Shown one piece after another: positions 44,082-53,083 of a stretch of 64,000 nucleotides of DNA. How positions within the stretch are numbered: the stretch's first letter is position 1; every line of letters begins with the position of its first letter. The position numbers and the translations under genes are program-made. Source of the DNA: Oleispirillum sp965228165 (lineage in GTDB: Bacteria; Pseudomonadota; Alphaproteobacteria; Rhodospirillales; Rhodospirillaceae). The DNA lies in the NCBI GenBank assembly GCA_965228165.1, contig CBDDHB010000003.1:992001-1056000 (forward strand), read 5' to 3'. The notes beneath the pieces were generated by a model. The model saw only the letters and a program-made list of their open reading frames with translations. It was not told the DNA's origin and searched no databases.

Positions 44082-44956
44082 CCCTAAAGCAGAAACTCCG
44101 CAGCAGCCTTCTCGGCGACTTGGTCCGAATGGGAATTTGGCTCTATTGGCTAACCATAGGCTTTCCCCGCTTCGCCCGTTGCTGGATGCTCGACCGACTG
44201 AACAGACGCGCCTATCCTTGCCCAAGCATCGACGATCTTCGGGCAGCGCGCCGATCCGACACGGTGTTCATTTGCGGCACCGGAGCATCGCTCCTCGACA
44301 TCACACCCGAGGAATGGGCGCGCATCGCCGAACACGACGTATTCAGCTTCCGCGACTTCCCGCGCCAGACCTTCGTGCGGGCCGACTTCCACATGTCCGG
44401 CGAAATCGACGTTCTGGACGACTACGCGGCGGCGATCAATGCCAACCCCCGCTACGCCGACGCCAAGTTCCTGGTCCAGGAAGGCTGGGTTGCCTTGATG
44501 TGCAACTTGTTGATCGGAAAACGAAAGCTGCGCACCGACGCGCCGGTGTTCCGCTATCGCCGCACCGCGCGGGGCAAGATGGCCCCGCCCAGCGAACGCT
44601 TCGCCGACGGCGTGGTGCATGGCGGCGGTTCGGTGGTCAGCGCCGCCAACATCGCCCTGATCCTGGGCTGGAAACGCATCGTCTTCGTCGGCATCGACCT
44701 CTACGACCACCGCTATTTCTACATGCCGCCGGACCAAACCCGCAGCGTCGAGAAAAAGGGCGTCGATCACACCATGTCGTTCATCAACAGCAACCATATC
44801 GTCGAACATTTCGGCATGTGGAACACGCTGCTGCGGGACCGCGGCATCCGTTTCTACGCCTACAATCCCCGTTCCATGCTGACCAAGCATCTGCCGGTCT
44901 TCCGTTGGGACGAACCCGGACAGGCGGCAAACGACACGCCGGATCCGCGCCCATGA
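44078..44956 (+). CDS. Candidate nonulosonate glycosyltransferase (GT42/MptE-like motifs)
   Basis: A 292-residue protein with no clear close family by eye. The first 45 residues are amphipathic and may bind the membrane. Key segments are VFICGTGASLLDI (64-74), a glycine-rich donor-side segment HGGGSVVSAANIALILGW (181-198), KRIVFVGIDLYDHRYFY (199-215), then DHTMSFINSNHIVEHF (230-245) and YNPRSMLTKH (262-271). The same order (ICGNGPSL; an alanine-rich helix; SGIDFY; a His-bearing loop; CPNSLL) is found in Campylobacter GT42 sialyltransferases such as CstII. MptE/DUF115 proteins share part of this fold. Encoded just before LegF in the leg operon, it is a candidate to transfer the CMP-activated product. 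Confidence 0.5.
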   Translation: MTLKQKLRSSLLGDLVRMGIWLYWLTIGFPRFARCWMLDRLNRRAYPCPSIDDLRAARRSDTVFICGTGASLLDITPEEWARIAEHDVFSFRDFPRQTFVRADFHMSGEIDVLDDYAAAINANPRYADAKFLVQEGWVALMCNLLIGKRKLRTDAPVFRYRRTARGKMAPPSERFADGVVHGGGSVVSAANIALILGWKRIVFVGIDLYDHRYFYMPPDQTRSVEKKGVDHTMSFINSNHIVEHFGMWNTLLRDRGIRFYAYNPRSMLTKHLPVFRWDEPGQAANDTPDPRP

Positions 44957-46038
44957 TCCACCCCACCGATATCGTCGACGCCGCCCCCGACCCCTTCCGC
45001 TTCTACGCGACGCTTCCGGGAGACGACCTCGACCTGTCGCCGAACTGGCCGGATGTCGACCTTCTCTCGACTGGCGCGGCAGTGGCGCGGGACGCCACGG
45101 AAGACACCCTGAACCATCTCGCCCTCGGTCTTCTGGGGTTGCGCGGCGCGCCGCTTCCCGACGGGTTCGACTGGATCGCCCTGGCCGACGCCTGTTCCCT
45201 GGCCTATGCACGACAACTCGGACCGGATGGCCACCGCCCATTGCGAATGCGGCTGGCGCGCGCCGTCTACATGCTGCGCGACCGGATCGACCATTCCTTA
45301 CCGAACGACGCCGATATCCTAGGCGAACGGCGCTTCCCCCCAGGATACGCATGGGACTGGATGCCGCTGGCCGATGGCGATGCCGTCATCGATTGCGGTA
45401 CTGGCGACAATCTGCACCGTTTCGGCACCGACGGCGGCGAACGCGAAGGCCTACGCCTAGGCTTGCCGACCCAGCTCGACCGGCTGACGGACGGACGAAT
45501 CGCCGTCGGCTCCAGCTACAGCGAGGGCTGGAATGCTTGGAGCAGCGCCAAAGGCGCGGAAAGCCAAGCCCGTTCCCACCCGGTGGTTCTGGCTTTCGAA
45601 CACGGTGGCGAACGCCTGGAACTCGGCGTCGATGGCGCGCTTCGCCGCGACGGCGGAGCCACCGAGGCCGCGCGCCTGCCGCTGGGTTCGGTCGGTCGCG
45701 CCCGTCACATCAACGACTTGATGATCGCCATGGATTGGAGCGAGGCGGGATGGATGTTCGTCCTCGATCTCCGCGACATGACTTGTCGCCGCGTCTCCTC
45801 CGCCCCGGTGATTTTGGTCAACGACATCTGCCGCCTGGGCGATTCCTACTTCATGGTGGACAAGATGCACGGTCGGGTGTTCGCCTTCGACCTCGACTTC
45901 CGCTTCCGCGAGGCCCGCATGAAGTTTGGCAAGGGGTTCGGACGGTTGTACGATCCGATCGCGATCCGGGCGCATCAAGGCCTACTCCATGTACTCTCCT
46001 GGGTCACCGGCTCCCTCGTCACCATAAGGCCGTTCTGA
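44953..46038 (+). CDS. Protein of unknown function in the leg operon
   Basis: A 361-residue protein of no recognised family. No signal peptide or membrane segment is visible. The N-terminal third (about 1-120) is helical, with several aromatic/acidic repeats. From about residue 125, short beta-strand-like units recur with turn motifs (DAVIDCGTGDNLHRFG, DGRIAVGSSYSEGWNAW, INDLMIAMDW, VNDICRLGDSYFMVDK, DPIAIRAHQGLLHVLSW), which suggests a beta-propeller. Both ends overlap neighbours (ATGA and TGATG), so it is translated with them. It might bind or modify the glycan, but no function should be claimed. Confidence 0.7.
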   Translation: MIHPTDIVDAAPDPFRFYATLPGDDLDLSPNWPDVDLLSTGAAVARDATEDTLNHLALGLLGLRGAPLPDGFDWIALADACSLAYARQLGPDGHRPLRMRLARAVYMLRDRIDHSLPNDADILGERRFPPGYAWDWMPLADGDAVIDCGTGDNLHRFGTDGGEREGLRLGLPTQLDRLTDGRIAVGSSYSEGWNAWSSAKGAESQARSHPVVLAFEHGGERLELGVDGALRRDGGATEAARLPLGSVGRARHINDLMIAMDWSEAGWMFVLDLRDMTCRRVSSAPVILVNDICRLGDSYFMVDKMHGRVFAFDLDFRFREARMKFGKGFGRLYDPIAIRAHQGLLHVLSWVTGSLVTIRPF

Positions 46039-47348
46039 TGGCACTGCTGCACGTCGTTCACTGCATCGATACCGAAGGCCCCCTCACCGAAACCCTGGAG
46101 GCCAGTTTCGAGCGCCTGCGCGGCAGCTTCGGCATCGACCTGCCGCCCGACGCGGATACCCTCGCCCGGCTGCAACGCCGCGAAATCCCGCTGCACGGGC
46201 GGGAAGAAGCGGTGGCGCGGATGCTGGCACCCGAACTCCTCGCCTACAATTCCTCGTGGCAGGCGATCGACGCGATGCTGGCGGAGTTGCTCTCCCCCGC
46301 CTTCCGCAACCGGATGCGTGGCGACGACGGCGAAGGCTGGGTCTATTCCTGGCATTGCATGGACCACATGCGCTATGCCGAGAACCCGCGCCACAAGGAC
46401 GTCGGCTACGGCAACGTCTTCCGCTTCTATCGCAATGCGTTGCGCCGCCACGGCGCGGAACGGGACGAGATCGACTGGCACTTCCACCCGCTGTCGCTGA
46501 CCCGCAACCCGCTACACGCCGCCACCAGCTTCGCCAACTCGCAGGACGTGCTGCTGGAGATCATCGCTCGGCGCATCCTCGAGGATGACTGGTTCCCGGC
46601 GGTCAACCGCCCGGGTTTCCACGCCGAACGACCGGATTCCCATCTGTTCCTGGAACAATGGATTCCCTTCGACTACGCCAACCAAGCGCACGAAAACGAA
46701 ATCGACCAACCCGATCTTTCCGGCGGGCGTTTCGGCGACTGGCGGCGTGCGCCGCGCTCCTGGCGAGGATACCGGCCCAGCCATGACGACTACCAAGTTC
46801 CCGGAGACTGCCGCCGCTGGATCTTCCGCTGCCTGAACGTCGGCACCCGTTTTCGGGCAATGACGTCCGATCACTTGCGCGAAGCCTTCCGCGAAGCGGC
46901 GGAGACGGGTAAAGCGATCCTCGCCTTCGCCGACCACGATTATCGCGACATCCGCCGCGACGTCGCGACGGTGCGGGCGATGCTGGCCGAGGTGCGGCCG
47001 GAATTCCCCGGCGTCGAAGTACGCTTTTCCGGCGCCGAAGCCGCCGCCCGCGATCTTTTAGGAGTCTCGGACCGACCGGCGCCGCGCCTGTCGCTGCGCA
47101 TCGAAGGCAGCCGTGCGGTGGTCCGCGTCGAAGCAGGAGAGATTTTCGGCCCCCAGCCCTTCCTCGCCCTGCGCACCCGCGACGGTCGGGCGCTGCACGA
47201 CAATCTGGACTTCCAGGAGCCGGGTCGCTTGTGGACCTATTGCCTGGACGATCAGACCCTACCGCCCGAGGCTCTCGCCACCATCGGCGTCGGTGCCGCT
47301 GGGCGCTGGGGAGGCTTCGCCACCACCAAGCTGAAGATGCCGCGATGA
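46038..47348 (+). CDS. Protein of unknown function, deacetylase-like motifs, in the leg operon
   Basis: A 436-residue protein not recognised as a known family. Its N-terminus LLHVVHCIDTEGPL resembles the first strand and metal aspartate of NodB-like polysaccharide deacetylases. Further histidine-rich segments follow: YSWHCMDHMRY (about 103-113), IDWHFHPLSL (145-154) and ILAFADHDYRDI (about 294-305). Together these could form a metal site in a TIM-like barrel. The last 90 residues (RLSLRIEGSRAVVRVEAGEIF) look like a beta-sandwich. It overlaps LegF by 4 bases. A glycan or intermediate deacylase is one hypothesis. Confidence 0.7.
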   Translation: MALLHVVHCIDTEGPLTETLEASFERLRGSFGIDLPPDADTLARLQRREIPLHGREEAVARMLAPELLAYNSSWQAIDAMLAELLSPAFRNRMRGDDGEGWVYSWHCMDHMRYAENPRHKDVGYGNVFRFYRNALRRHGAERDEIDWHFHPLSLTRNPLHAATSFANSQDVLLEIIARRILEDDWFPAVNRPGFHAERPDSHLFLEQWIPFDYANQAHENEIDQPDLSGGRFGDWRRAPRSWRGYRPSHDDYQVPGDCRRWIFRCLNVGTRFRAMTSDHLREAFREAAETGKAILAFADHDYRDIRRDVATVRAMLAEVRPEFPGVEVRFSGAEAAARDLLGVSDRPAPRLSLRIEGSRAVVRVEAGEIFGPQPFLALRTRDGRALHDNLDFQEPGRLWTYCLDDQTLPPEALATIGVGAAGRWGGFATTKLKMPR

Positions 47349-48061
47349 GCCCGCGCGTCGTCGCCTTCATCTTCGCGCGCGGAGGTTCCAAGGGCCTGCC
47401 GGGAAAAAATCTGCGCCCTCTGGCGGGCAAACCGCTGCTGGCGCACGCCATTGACGTCGCCAAGGCGGTTCCCGGCATCGCGCGGGTGGTGGTCTCCACC
47501 GACGACCTGGAAATCGCCGAGGCGGCGCGCACTGCGGGAGCGGAAGTTCCCTTCCTGCGTCCGGCGGAACTCGCTTCCGACACCGCGCCGGAGTGGCTGG
47601 CTTGGCAGCACGCCATCCGCACCCTGCGCGCGGCGGGCGACCCGATGGAGGTGTTCCTCAGCCTGCCCGCCACTTCGCCTCTGCGCCGTCCGGTGGATGT
47701 CACCTGCTGTCTCGACACCCTGACAGGCGGCGACGCCGACATGGTGATCACGGTGCGCGAGGCGGAACGTAATCCCTATTTCAACATGGTACGGCGGAAA
47801 GAGGACGGTTCGGTGCGTCTGGCGGTGGATGGCATCTACCACCGCCGCCAGGATGCGCCGTCGATCTATGACATCACCACCGTCGCCTATGCGGCGCGAG
47901 CAGACTTCATCCTCTCGGCGAACCGCATTTTCGACGGACGGGTGCGCGCCGTGGTGATTCCGCGAGAGCGGGCGCTCGACATCGACGATGCCTTCGACCT
48001 CGCTATCGGCGAGGCCCTTTACGGGCGTATCGGTGACACCCCCGCGCCCTATCCTCTGTAA
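47345..48061 (+). CDS. legF: CMP-legionaminate (acylneuraminate) cytidylyltransferase
   Basis: A 238-residue NeuA/LegF enzyme. The CTP site is AFIFARGGSKGLPGKNLRPL, and VFLSLPATSPLRRPVDV and ITVREAERNPYFNMV follow. It activates the nonulosonic acid with CMP for transfer. It is the last gene of the plus-strand leg operon and ends 32 bases from the stop of the convergent SDR gene. Confidence 0.92.
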   Translation: MSPRVVAFIFARGGSKGLPGKNLRPLAGKPLLAHAIDVAKAVPGIARVVVSTDDLEIAEAARTAGAEVPFLRPAELASDTAPEWLAWQHAIRTLRAAGDPMEVFLSLPATSPLRRPVDVTCCLDTLTGGDADMVITVREAERNPYFNMVRRKEDGSVRLAVDGIYHRRQDAPSIYDITTVAYAARADFILSANRIFDGRVRAVVIPRERALDIDDAFDLAIGEALYGRIGDTPAPYPL

Positions 48062-48092
48062 GCCCCGATCGCGCGGTGCTGGGGCCGGGCCC

Positions 48093-49145
48093 TCACACGT
48101 GCGCCATATTGTAGGCGTGCTGCGCCATGCAGCGTTCGATCGTGGCACGGTTGGCGCGGGTCCAGGCCACCGTTTTATCGATCCCCTCGCGCACCGAAAC
48201 CCGCGCCTCGAAGCCAAGTTCGCGCCGCGACTTCTCGGTGGAGCCGAAGCGCTTGCCCGAATGATCCCAGTCGCGCGCCGGGCGCAAGTCCACCGGCGTG
48301 GGATTGCCGGTGACTTGATTGATGATCGCCGCAAGATCGCCGATCGTGGTCTCGACGCCGGAAGCCAGATTGTAGACCTCGCCCGCCTTGCCGTTGAGAG
48401 CGCAGGCGATCAGGCCGCGCGCCATGTCCTCGACGAAGATGAAGTCGCGGCTGGCGTTGCCGCCGTTGTCGAGCGGCAGAGCCTCGTGGTTCAGGGATTT
48501 CCAGATGAAGGTCGGGGTAACGTTGCGCCACACCGTATGCACGGTACCGCGCCACCGCCCCGCGCCGAGAATCTCGCCCGGGCCGAAAACGTTCTGGAAC
48601 CGCGCCTTGACCAGTGGCATGCCGAAGTGACCCCAGAAATAATTGCCGTAGAGTTCGCCGATCAGCTTGGAGATCGGATACGGACTGTCGTGGTAGAGCG
48701 ACACCGGCGCCTCCTCGGTCGTCGCCGTGGCTGTGCCGAAGGTCTTTTCCGCCACCGCGCAGCCGGCGGCGGCATAGACCACCTTCTTCAGGCTACGGAT
48801 ATCCTTCAGCCGGTCGAACAGCTTGAGGCTGGTCAGGGTGTTGTTCTCGTGGTCGGCGAAGGGGTCGGCGATGGAACTTTGGTTGCCGTGGTAGCAGGCG
48901 AGGTGCCAGGCGAAATCCAGGTCGTCCGGCAAGGCGCGCAGGATGCGGTCGTCGGTGATCGACCCGAGGACGAAATGCACCCGCGGGTCGTCCGGGACGT
49001 TGGAAATATCGGACGACAGCAGGTTGTCGACGATGACGACCTCGCGCGGATTCTGCTCCAGCAACTGGCCGACGAGGTTGCTGCCGACGAAACCGGCGCC
49101 GCCCACCACCAGAAGCCGGGCGTTGGTGAAATCGAGCTGGGTCAT
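48093..49145 (-). CDS. NAD-dependent epimerase/dehydratase (extended SDR)
   Basis: A 350-residue extended SDR: RLLVVGGAGFVGSNLVGQL at the start, AAAGCAVAEKTFG at the serine position, and the YxxxK pair in SPYPISKLIGELYG. QNVFGPGEILGAG and SRDFIFVEDMARGL are typical of UDP-glucose 4-epimerase-like enzymes. The serine region is unusual (an AAGCAV cysteine/alanine-rich loop in place of SSSAVYG), so catalysis may differ. The ATG at 49145 overlaps the next gene's TGA. Substrate unknown. Confidence 0.82.
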   Translation of the reverse strand: MTQLDFTNARLLVVGGAGFVGSNLVGQLLEQNPREVVIVDNLLSSDISNVPDDPRVHFVLGSITDDRILRALPDDLDFAWHLACYHGNQSSIADPFADHENNTLTSLKLFDRLKDIRSLKKVVYAAAGCAVAEKTFGTATATTEEAPVSLYHDSPYPISKLIGELYGNYFWGHFGMPLVKARFQNVFGPGEILGAGRWRGTVHTVWRNVTPTFIWKSLNHEALPLDNGGNASRDFIFVEDMARGLIACALNGKAGEVYNLASGVETTIGDLAAIINQVTGNPTPVDLRPARDWDHSGKRFGSTEKSRRELGFEARVSVREGIDKTVAWTRANRATIERCMAQHAYNMAHV

Positions 49146-50089
49146 ATCCGGTTTCCTTCGGCGGTAGGGGTGGAAAGGTGGCTGTAGACGTCGGTGACGC
49201 CATGGAGATCGTACCAGGCGAGCATGCGGCCGATGGTCTCGGCGAAACCGAAACGCGGCCGCCAGCCGAAGGCCTCGAAGGTACGGGCGGGGCCCAAGAC
49301 CACGGCGGGCACATCGTCGTCGCCCGGCGGCAGCACCGGCACCGGCTCGTCCAGGGTGACGCCCAGATGCGCGACCACCACGTCGAAGATGTCCTTGATG
49401 GTGTGGCCTTCGCCGGTGGAAACGTTGAACACCCCGGTCGGCGCACCATCGGCCAGCACCAGATCCATCAGGGAGAAGAAATCCGCCATGTCGAGGAATT
49501 CGCGCACGGTGTCGGAACAGAAGCACTTCTGCCCTGCCTTCAGCCGCTTGTAGAAGGTGGGAATCGGCCCGATGGCGAGGCGCGGCCCGGTAACGTTGGC
49601 CAGACGCAAGGAAACCACCGGCAGGCCGCTCATCAGCAGATACTGCTCGCCCGCGGTCTTGGAGATGCCGTAGCTGGTGAACGGCGCCACCGGATGATCC
49701 ACCGCAATCGGCACGGCGCGCGGACGGCCATAGCAGAGCACGGTCTGGAAATTGACCAGCCGCTTCACCGCGTGGCGGGCCGACGCCTCGGCGACGTTGA
49801 CCGTCCCGGCGACGTTGGTGGCGATATCCTCACGCCAGTCCGCCGGGTCCTTGTAGGAAGCGGCGCTGTGGATGACGTGGCTGGGACGGAAGTCGTCGAA
49901 ACAGCGATCGACCAGGGCCTTGTCGGCGATGCTGCCCTCGACCACGGTCAGGTCCGCCACCGGCGGCAGCGACGCGCGCTTGCCGGTGGCGAAATTGTCG
50001 ATGACCAGAAAGGCATGCCCTTCGGGAGCAAGCCGCTCGATCAGATTGGACCCCAGGCATCCCGCCCCGCCGGTCATGAGAATGCGCAC
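49142..50089 (-). CDS. NAD-dependent epimerase/dehydratase, paralogue A
   Basis: A 315-residue extended SDR: MRILMTGGAGCLGSNLIERL, VIDNFATGKR, SIADKALVDRCF, and HSAASYKDPADW. The YxxxK pair is in SYGISKTAGEQYL. It shares the SIADKxLVDR and SAASYKDPxDW signatures with the neighbouring gene at 50100, so the two are duplicates. In other bacteria, this SDR type is found in O-antigen and antibiotic clusters as a sugar-nucleotide epimerase or reductase. It overlaps the downstream SDR by 4 bases. Confidence 0.84.
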   Translation of the reverse strand: MRILMTGGAGCLGSNLIERLAPEGHAFLVIDNFATGKRASLPPVADLTVVEGSIADKALVDRCFDDFRPSHVIHSAASYKDPADWREDIATNVAGTVNVAEASARHAVKRLVNFQTVLCYGRPRAVPIAVDHPVAPFTSYGISKTAGEQYLLMSGLPVVSLRLANVTGPRLAIGPIPTFYKRLKAGQKCFCSDTVREFLDMADFFSLMDLVLADGAPTGVFNVSTGEGHTIKDIFDVVVAHLGVTLDEPVPVLPPGDDDVPAVVLGPARTFEAFGWRPRFGFAETIGRMLAWYDLHGVTDVYSHLSTPTAEGNRI

Positions 50090-50099
50090 CGGATTCTCC

Positions 50100-51041
50100 C
50101 TACTTTTTCGCGTCGTCGTGTTTCAGGTGGGTGTACCCGCCGGAAACCCCATAGGTGCGGTAATATTCCACCGCGGCGCGCACCGTCTCCTTCAGCGGCG
50201 TGAACTGGATTTCGCCGAAATCGGCGAAGGTGCGCGACGGGTCGAGCAGGATCGACGCGGTATCGTCGGGACCGAGGGGGCGGACCTCCGGCTCCGGATA
50301 GTCGTTGATCGCCATCGCCTCAACCACCGCGTTGTAAAGATCGATGATCGGCACGTCGGTCCCGGACGAGAAGTGATAGGTGCCGTGCCCGACGCCATCG
50401 GCGGCGCGCACCGCCGCCCGCGCCAGATCCTTGACGAAGACGAAGTCGCGGCGCGCCGTGGTGACGAAGCAGCGCTTCCCCTCCGACAGGCGCTGGAAGA
50501 AGATCGGCAGCGGGCCGGAGACGTTGCGCGGCCCGATCACGTTGGCGAGGCGAAAGGTCACGTAGTCGAGGCCGGAAAGTTCCAGATAGTCCTCGGCGGC
50601 GGTCTTGCTGATCGCATAGCTGCTGTTGCCAGGCAGCTTGGGATGGTCGAGGCGGATCGGCTGATGCTGCGGCTTCAGGCCATAGCAAAGGGCGGTCTGG
50701 AAATAGATGAAGCGCCCCACCTTGTTGGCCTTCGCCGCCTGCGCCACGTTGGCGCCGCCCACCACGTTGGTCAGGGCGTCGGAGTACCAATCCTCCGGGT
50801 CCTTGTAGGACGCGGCGGTGTGGATCAGCACGTCGGGCTTGAAATCGCCGACCAGCCGGTCCACCAGGTCCTTGTCGGCGATGCTGCCCTCGACCGCGCG
50901 CAGACGGTCCTGCGCGAGCAGGTGCTCGCGGCGACCGGTGGCGAAGTTGTCGATCGCCATGACCTCGTCGCCGCGCGCCAGAAGAAACTCGGCGATGTGG
51001 GATCCCACTTGGCCGAAACCACCGGTAATGAACGCCTTCAT
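50100..51041 (-). CDS. NAD-dependent epimerase/dehydratase, paralogue B
   Basis: A 313-residue extended SDR: MKAFITGGFGQVGSHIAEFL, AIDNFATGRR, SIADKDLVDRLV, HTAASYKDPEDW, and YxxxK in SYAISKTAAEDYL. It is the closer-conserved partner of the SDR at 49142 and lies 10 bases upstream of it on the same strand. It starts at ATG 51041, overlapping the AsnB gene by 4 bases. Two such paralogues side by side suggest sequential or alternative C4/C3 epimerisation steps on related sugar nucleotides. Confidence 0.84.
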   Translation of the reverse strand: MKAFITGGFGQVGSHIAEFLLARGDEVMAIDNFATGRREHLLAQDRLRAVEGSIADKDLVDRLVGDFKPDVLIHTAASYKDPEDWYSDALTNVVGGANVAQAAKANKVGRFIYFQTALCYGLKPQHQPIRLDHPKLPGNSSYAISKTAAEDYLELSGLDYVTFRLANVIGPRNVSGPLPIFFQRLSEGKRCFVTTARRDFVFVKDLARAAVRAADGVGHGTYHFSSGTDVPIIDLYNAVVEAMAINDYPEPEVRPLGPDDTASILLDPSRTFADFGEIQFTPLKETVRAAVEYYRTYGVSGGYTHLKHDDAKK

Positions 51042-52987
51042 TTGCAAACCACCTCCGTATCGACAATGGGATCGGCGAGCATCACGCGGTAATCCGCCGC
51101 TCGGTCGTGAAAAATCTGGTGCCACAGTTCCAGGCTCAACAGGCCCCAGGCCTTGCGCGAGAACTGCCCGGCACGGCCGAAGTTGGCCAGCACCGCGTCG
51201 GCGTTGATGAAGGGACGGGATTTTTCCTTCATATTGCGGAAGATATCCTCGATATCGCCCTTCAGCTCTCCGGCGAACCATTCCTTGAGAGGCACCGGAA
51301 AACCCATCTTGTCGCGCCGGTGGGTGATCTCGTCGGGCAAGACGTCGCCGAAGGCGCTCTTCAACAGGTGCTTCATGTGGCCGCCCGCGAACTTAACGTC
51401 GGCGGGCACGGTCGCGGCGAATTCGACCAGCGGGTGGTCCAGCAGCGGCACCCGGCTTTCCAGCCCATGCGCCATGCTCATCCGGTCTTCCACCTGCAAC
51501 AGGGCGGGCAGCAGGCACTTGAAGTCGAAGTGGGTCATGCTGTCGAAATAGGCGCCCTTGCGCACGTTGGCGGGGTTCTTGAAGATCGCCTTGAAATCCT
51601 CGACCACCTTGGCGCGGGGGAGCGCCGACCACTCCACCTCGTCCTGCGTGTCGGCGGAGCGATCGACCAGGCGCAGATAGCGTTCGTCCAGGGAGGCGAA
51701 CAATCCCTCGCTCCAGAACTGCTTGATCAGCGGCTGGTATTCCCGCAACAGGCCGAGATTGGGGACGATCGATTCGATGGTGACGACGAAGTTGCCGTTC
51801 TTGTAGGTGCCGTCGATCGCGGCACGGATGCACTGTTCGAAATAGGCCAGAAGATAGCGCGCGTAGCCGCCGAAGATCTCGTCGCCGCCCTGCCCGCCCA
51901 GGACCACCTTGACCCGCTCGGCGGCGAGCTTGGAAACCATGAACTGCGGAAACGATCCCGGTCCGGCGACCGGAAAATCCAGGTGATAGACGACATCGCG
52001 AATGTGACGGCGGAAATCCTCCGCGGTGATGTCGATGACGTTCAGCTCCGCGCCCGCGCGTTCGGTGGCGCAGGCGGCGTAGGCGCTTTCGTCGTAGCCG
52101 GGAAACTCGGTGAACTTGCCATGAAAGCCCAGATTCGCGGCCACCCCGGTGCGTCCGGCGAGAATCGCCATCAGGCTGGAATCGATGCCGCCCGAGACAT
52201 AGGCCCCCACCGGAACGTCGCTGCGCAGGTGCAGGCGCATCGACTCCTCGACCAGCTCCACCAGGCGGTTCTCGAAATAGCGCGGGCTGTGGTCGAAATC
52301 GATGTCGTAGGAAACGTCCCAATACCGCCAGACGGTGACCTTGCCGTCTTCGACCTTCAGGGCATGGCCGGGAAGCAACTGCTTGATTCCCTTGAACAGG
52401 GTCTGCTCGCCGATGGTGTACTGGAAGACCAGATACTGCGCCAGGGCATCGGCGTCGGTGCCGATGTCGGGCAGGAAGGGCAGCAACGCCTTGGCCTCGG
52501 AGGCGAAGTAGAGAATGCCGTCGACCACCGCATAATAGAACGGCTTGATGCCGAAGCGATCGCGCGCGCAGAACAGACGCTTGGCGGGTTCGTCCCAGAT
52601 GGCGAACGAGAACATGCCGCGCAGATCGCGCATGCAGTCCTCGCCGTGGGCGTCATAGGCGGCAAGAATGCATTCGGTGTCGGAACGGGAACGAAAGCCC
52701 CACCCGGACGCGGCAAACCGTTCGCGCAGTTCGATGTGATTGTAGATTTCGCCGTTGAAGGCGATGGTGGTTCCGTTGGGCGCGCTCATCGGCTGCGCCG
52801 CCGCCTCGGTCAGGTCGATGATCGCCAGCCGACGGTGGACGAATCCGGCCTCGCCCGAGGGCGCGACCCAGGCGCCGCGCCCGTCGGGGCCGCGATGCGC
52901 GATCAGGCGCTCCTGCGCCGCCAGAACCGCCCCGGGCCGTTCCGGCAAGCGGCCGGAGAGGGTGGCGAAACCCGCGATACCGCACAT
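51038..52987 (-). CDS. Asparagine synthase (glutamine-hydrolysing) type amidotransferase
   Basis: A 649-residue class II amidotransferase. The N-terminal glutaminase domain begins MCGIAGFATLSG, with the nucleophile Cys2. The ATP-pyrophosphatase site is visible in GAYVSGGIDSSLMAIL, and GGQGGDEIFGGYARYL lies in the synthetase domain. HMKHLLKSAFGDVLPDEI and RRDKMGFPVP are typical of the family. In O-antigen clusters, such proteins amidate uronic acid sugars rather than aspartate. With WbpB/E/D/I in the window making a diacetamido-uronate, a uronamide role is plausible. Length is normal. Confidence 0.88.
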   Translation of the reverse strand: MCGIAGFATLSGRLPERPGAVLAAQERLIAHRGPDGRGAWVAPSGEAGFVHRRLAIIDLTEAAAQPMSAPNGTTIAFNGEIYNHIELRERFAASGWGFRSRSDTECILAAYDAHGEDCMRDLRGMFSFAIWDEPAKRLFCARDRFGIKPFYYAVVDGILYFASEAKALLPFLPDIGTDADALAQYLVFQYTIGEQTLFKGIKQLLPGHALKVEDGKVTVWRYWDVSYDIDFDHSPRYFENRLVELVEESMRLHLRSDVPVGAYVSGGIDSSLMAILAGRTGVAANLGFHGKFTEFPGYDESAYAACATERAGAELNVIDITAEDFRRHIRDVVYHLDFPVAGPGSFPQFMVSKLAAERVKVVLGGQGGDEIFGGYARYLLAYFEQCIRAAIDGTYKNGNFVVTIESIVPNLGLLREYQPLIKQFWSEGLFASLDERYLRLVDRSADTQDEVEWSALPRAKVVEDFKAIFKNPANVRKGAYFDSMTHFDFKCLLPALLQVEDRMSMAHGLESRVPLLDHPLVEFAATVPADVKFAGGHMKHLLKSAFGDVLPDEITHRRDKMGFPVPLKEWFAGELKGDIEDIFRNMKEKSRPFINADAVLANFGRAGQFSRKAWGLLSLELWHQIFHDRAADYRVMLADPIVDTEVVCK

Positions 52988-53083
52988 GGTCGTTGCTGTT
53001 CCTTTCCGTCTTCCCGAGACCCTTGCGAGCCACCTGGGTTTATAGTCCGGCGCGCCCGGGTCTTTTACAACGTTTGCCGCCGC

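Noticed and set aside
35411..48061. Pseudaminic acid or sialic acid pathway
   Set aside because: The dehydratase has the LegB-type SFNSWGWLD segment, and LegC, LegG and PtmE are present; no PseB or PseG was found, and sialic acid synthesis would not need LegB/LegC.
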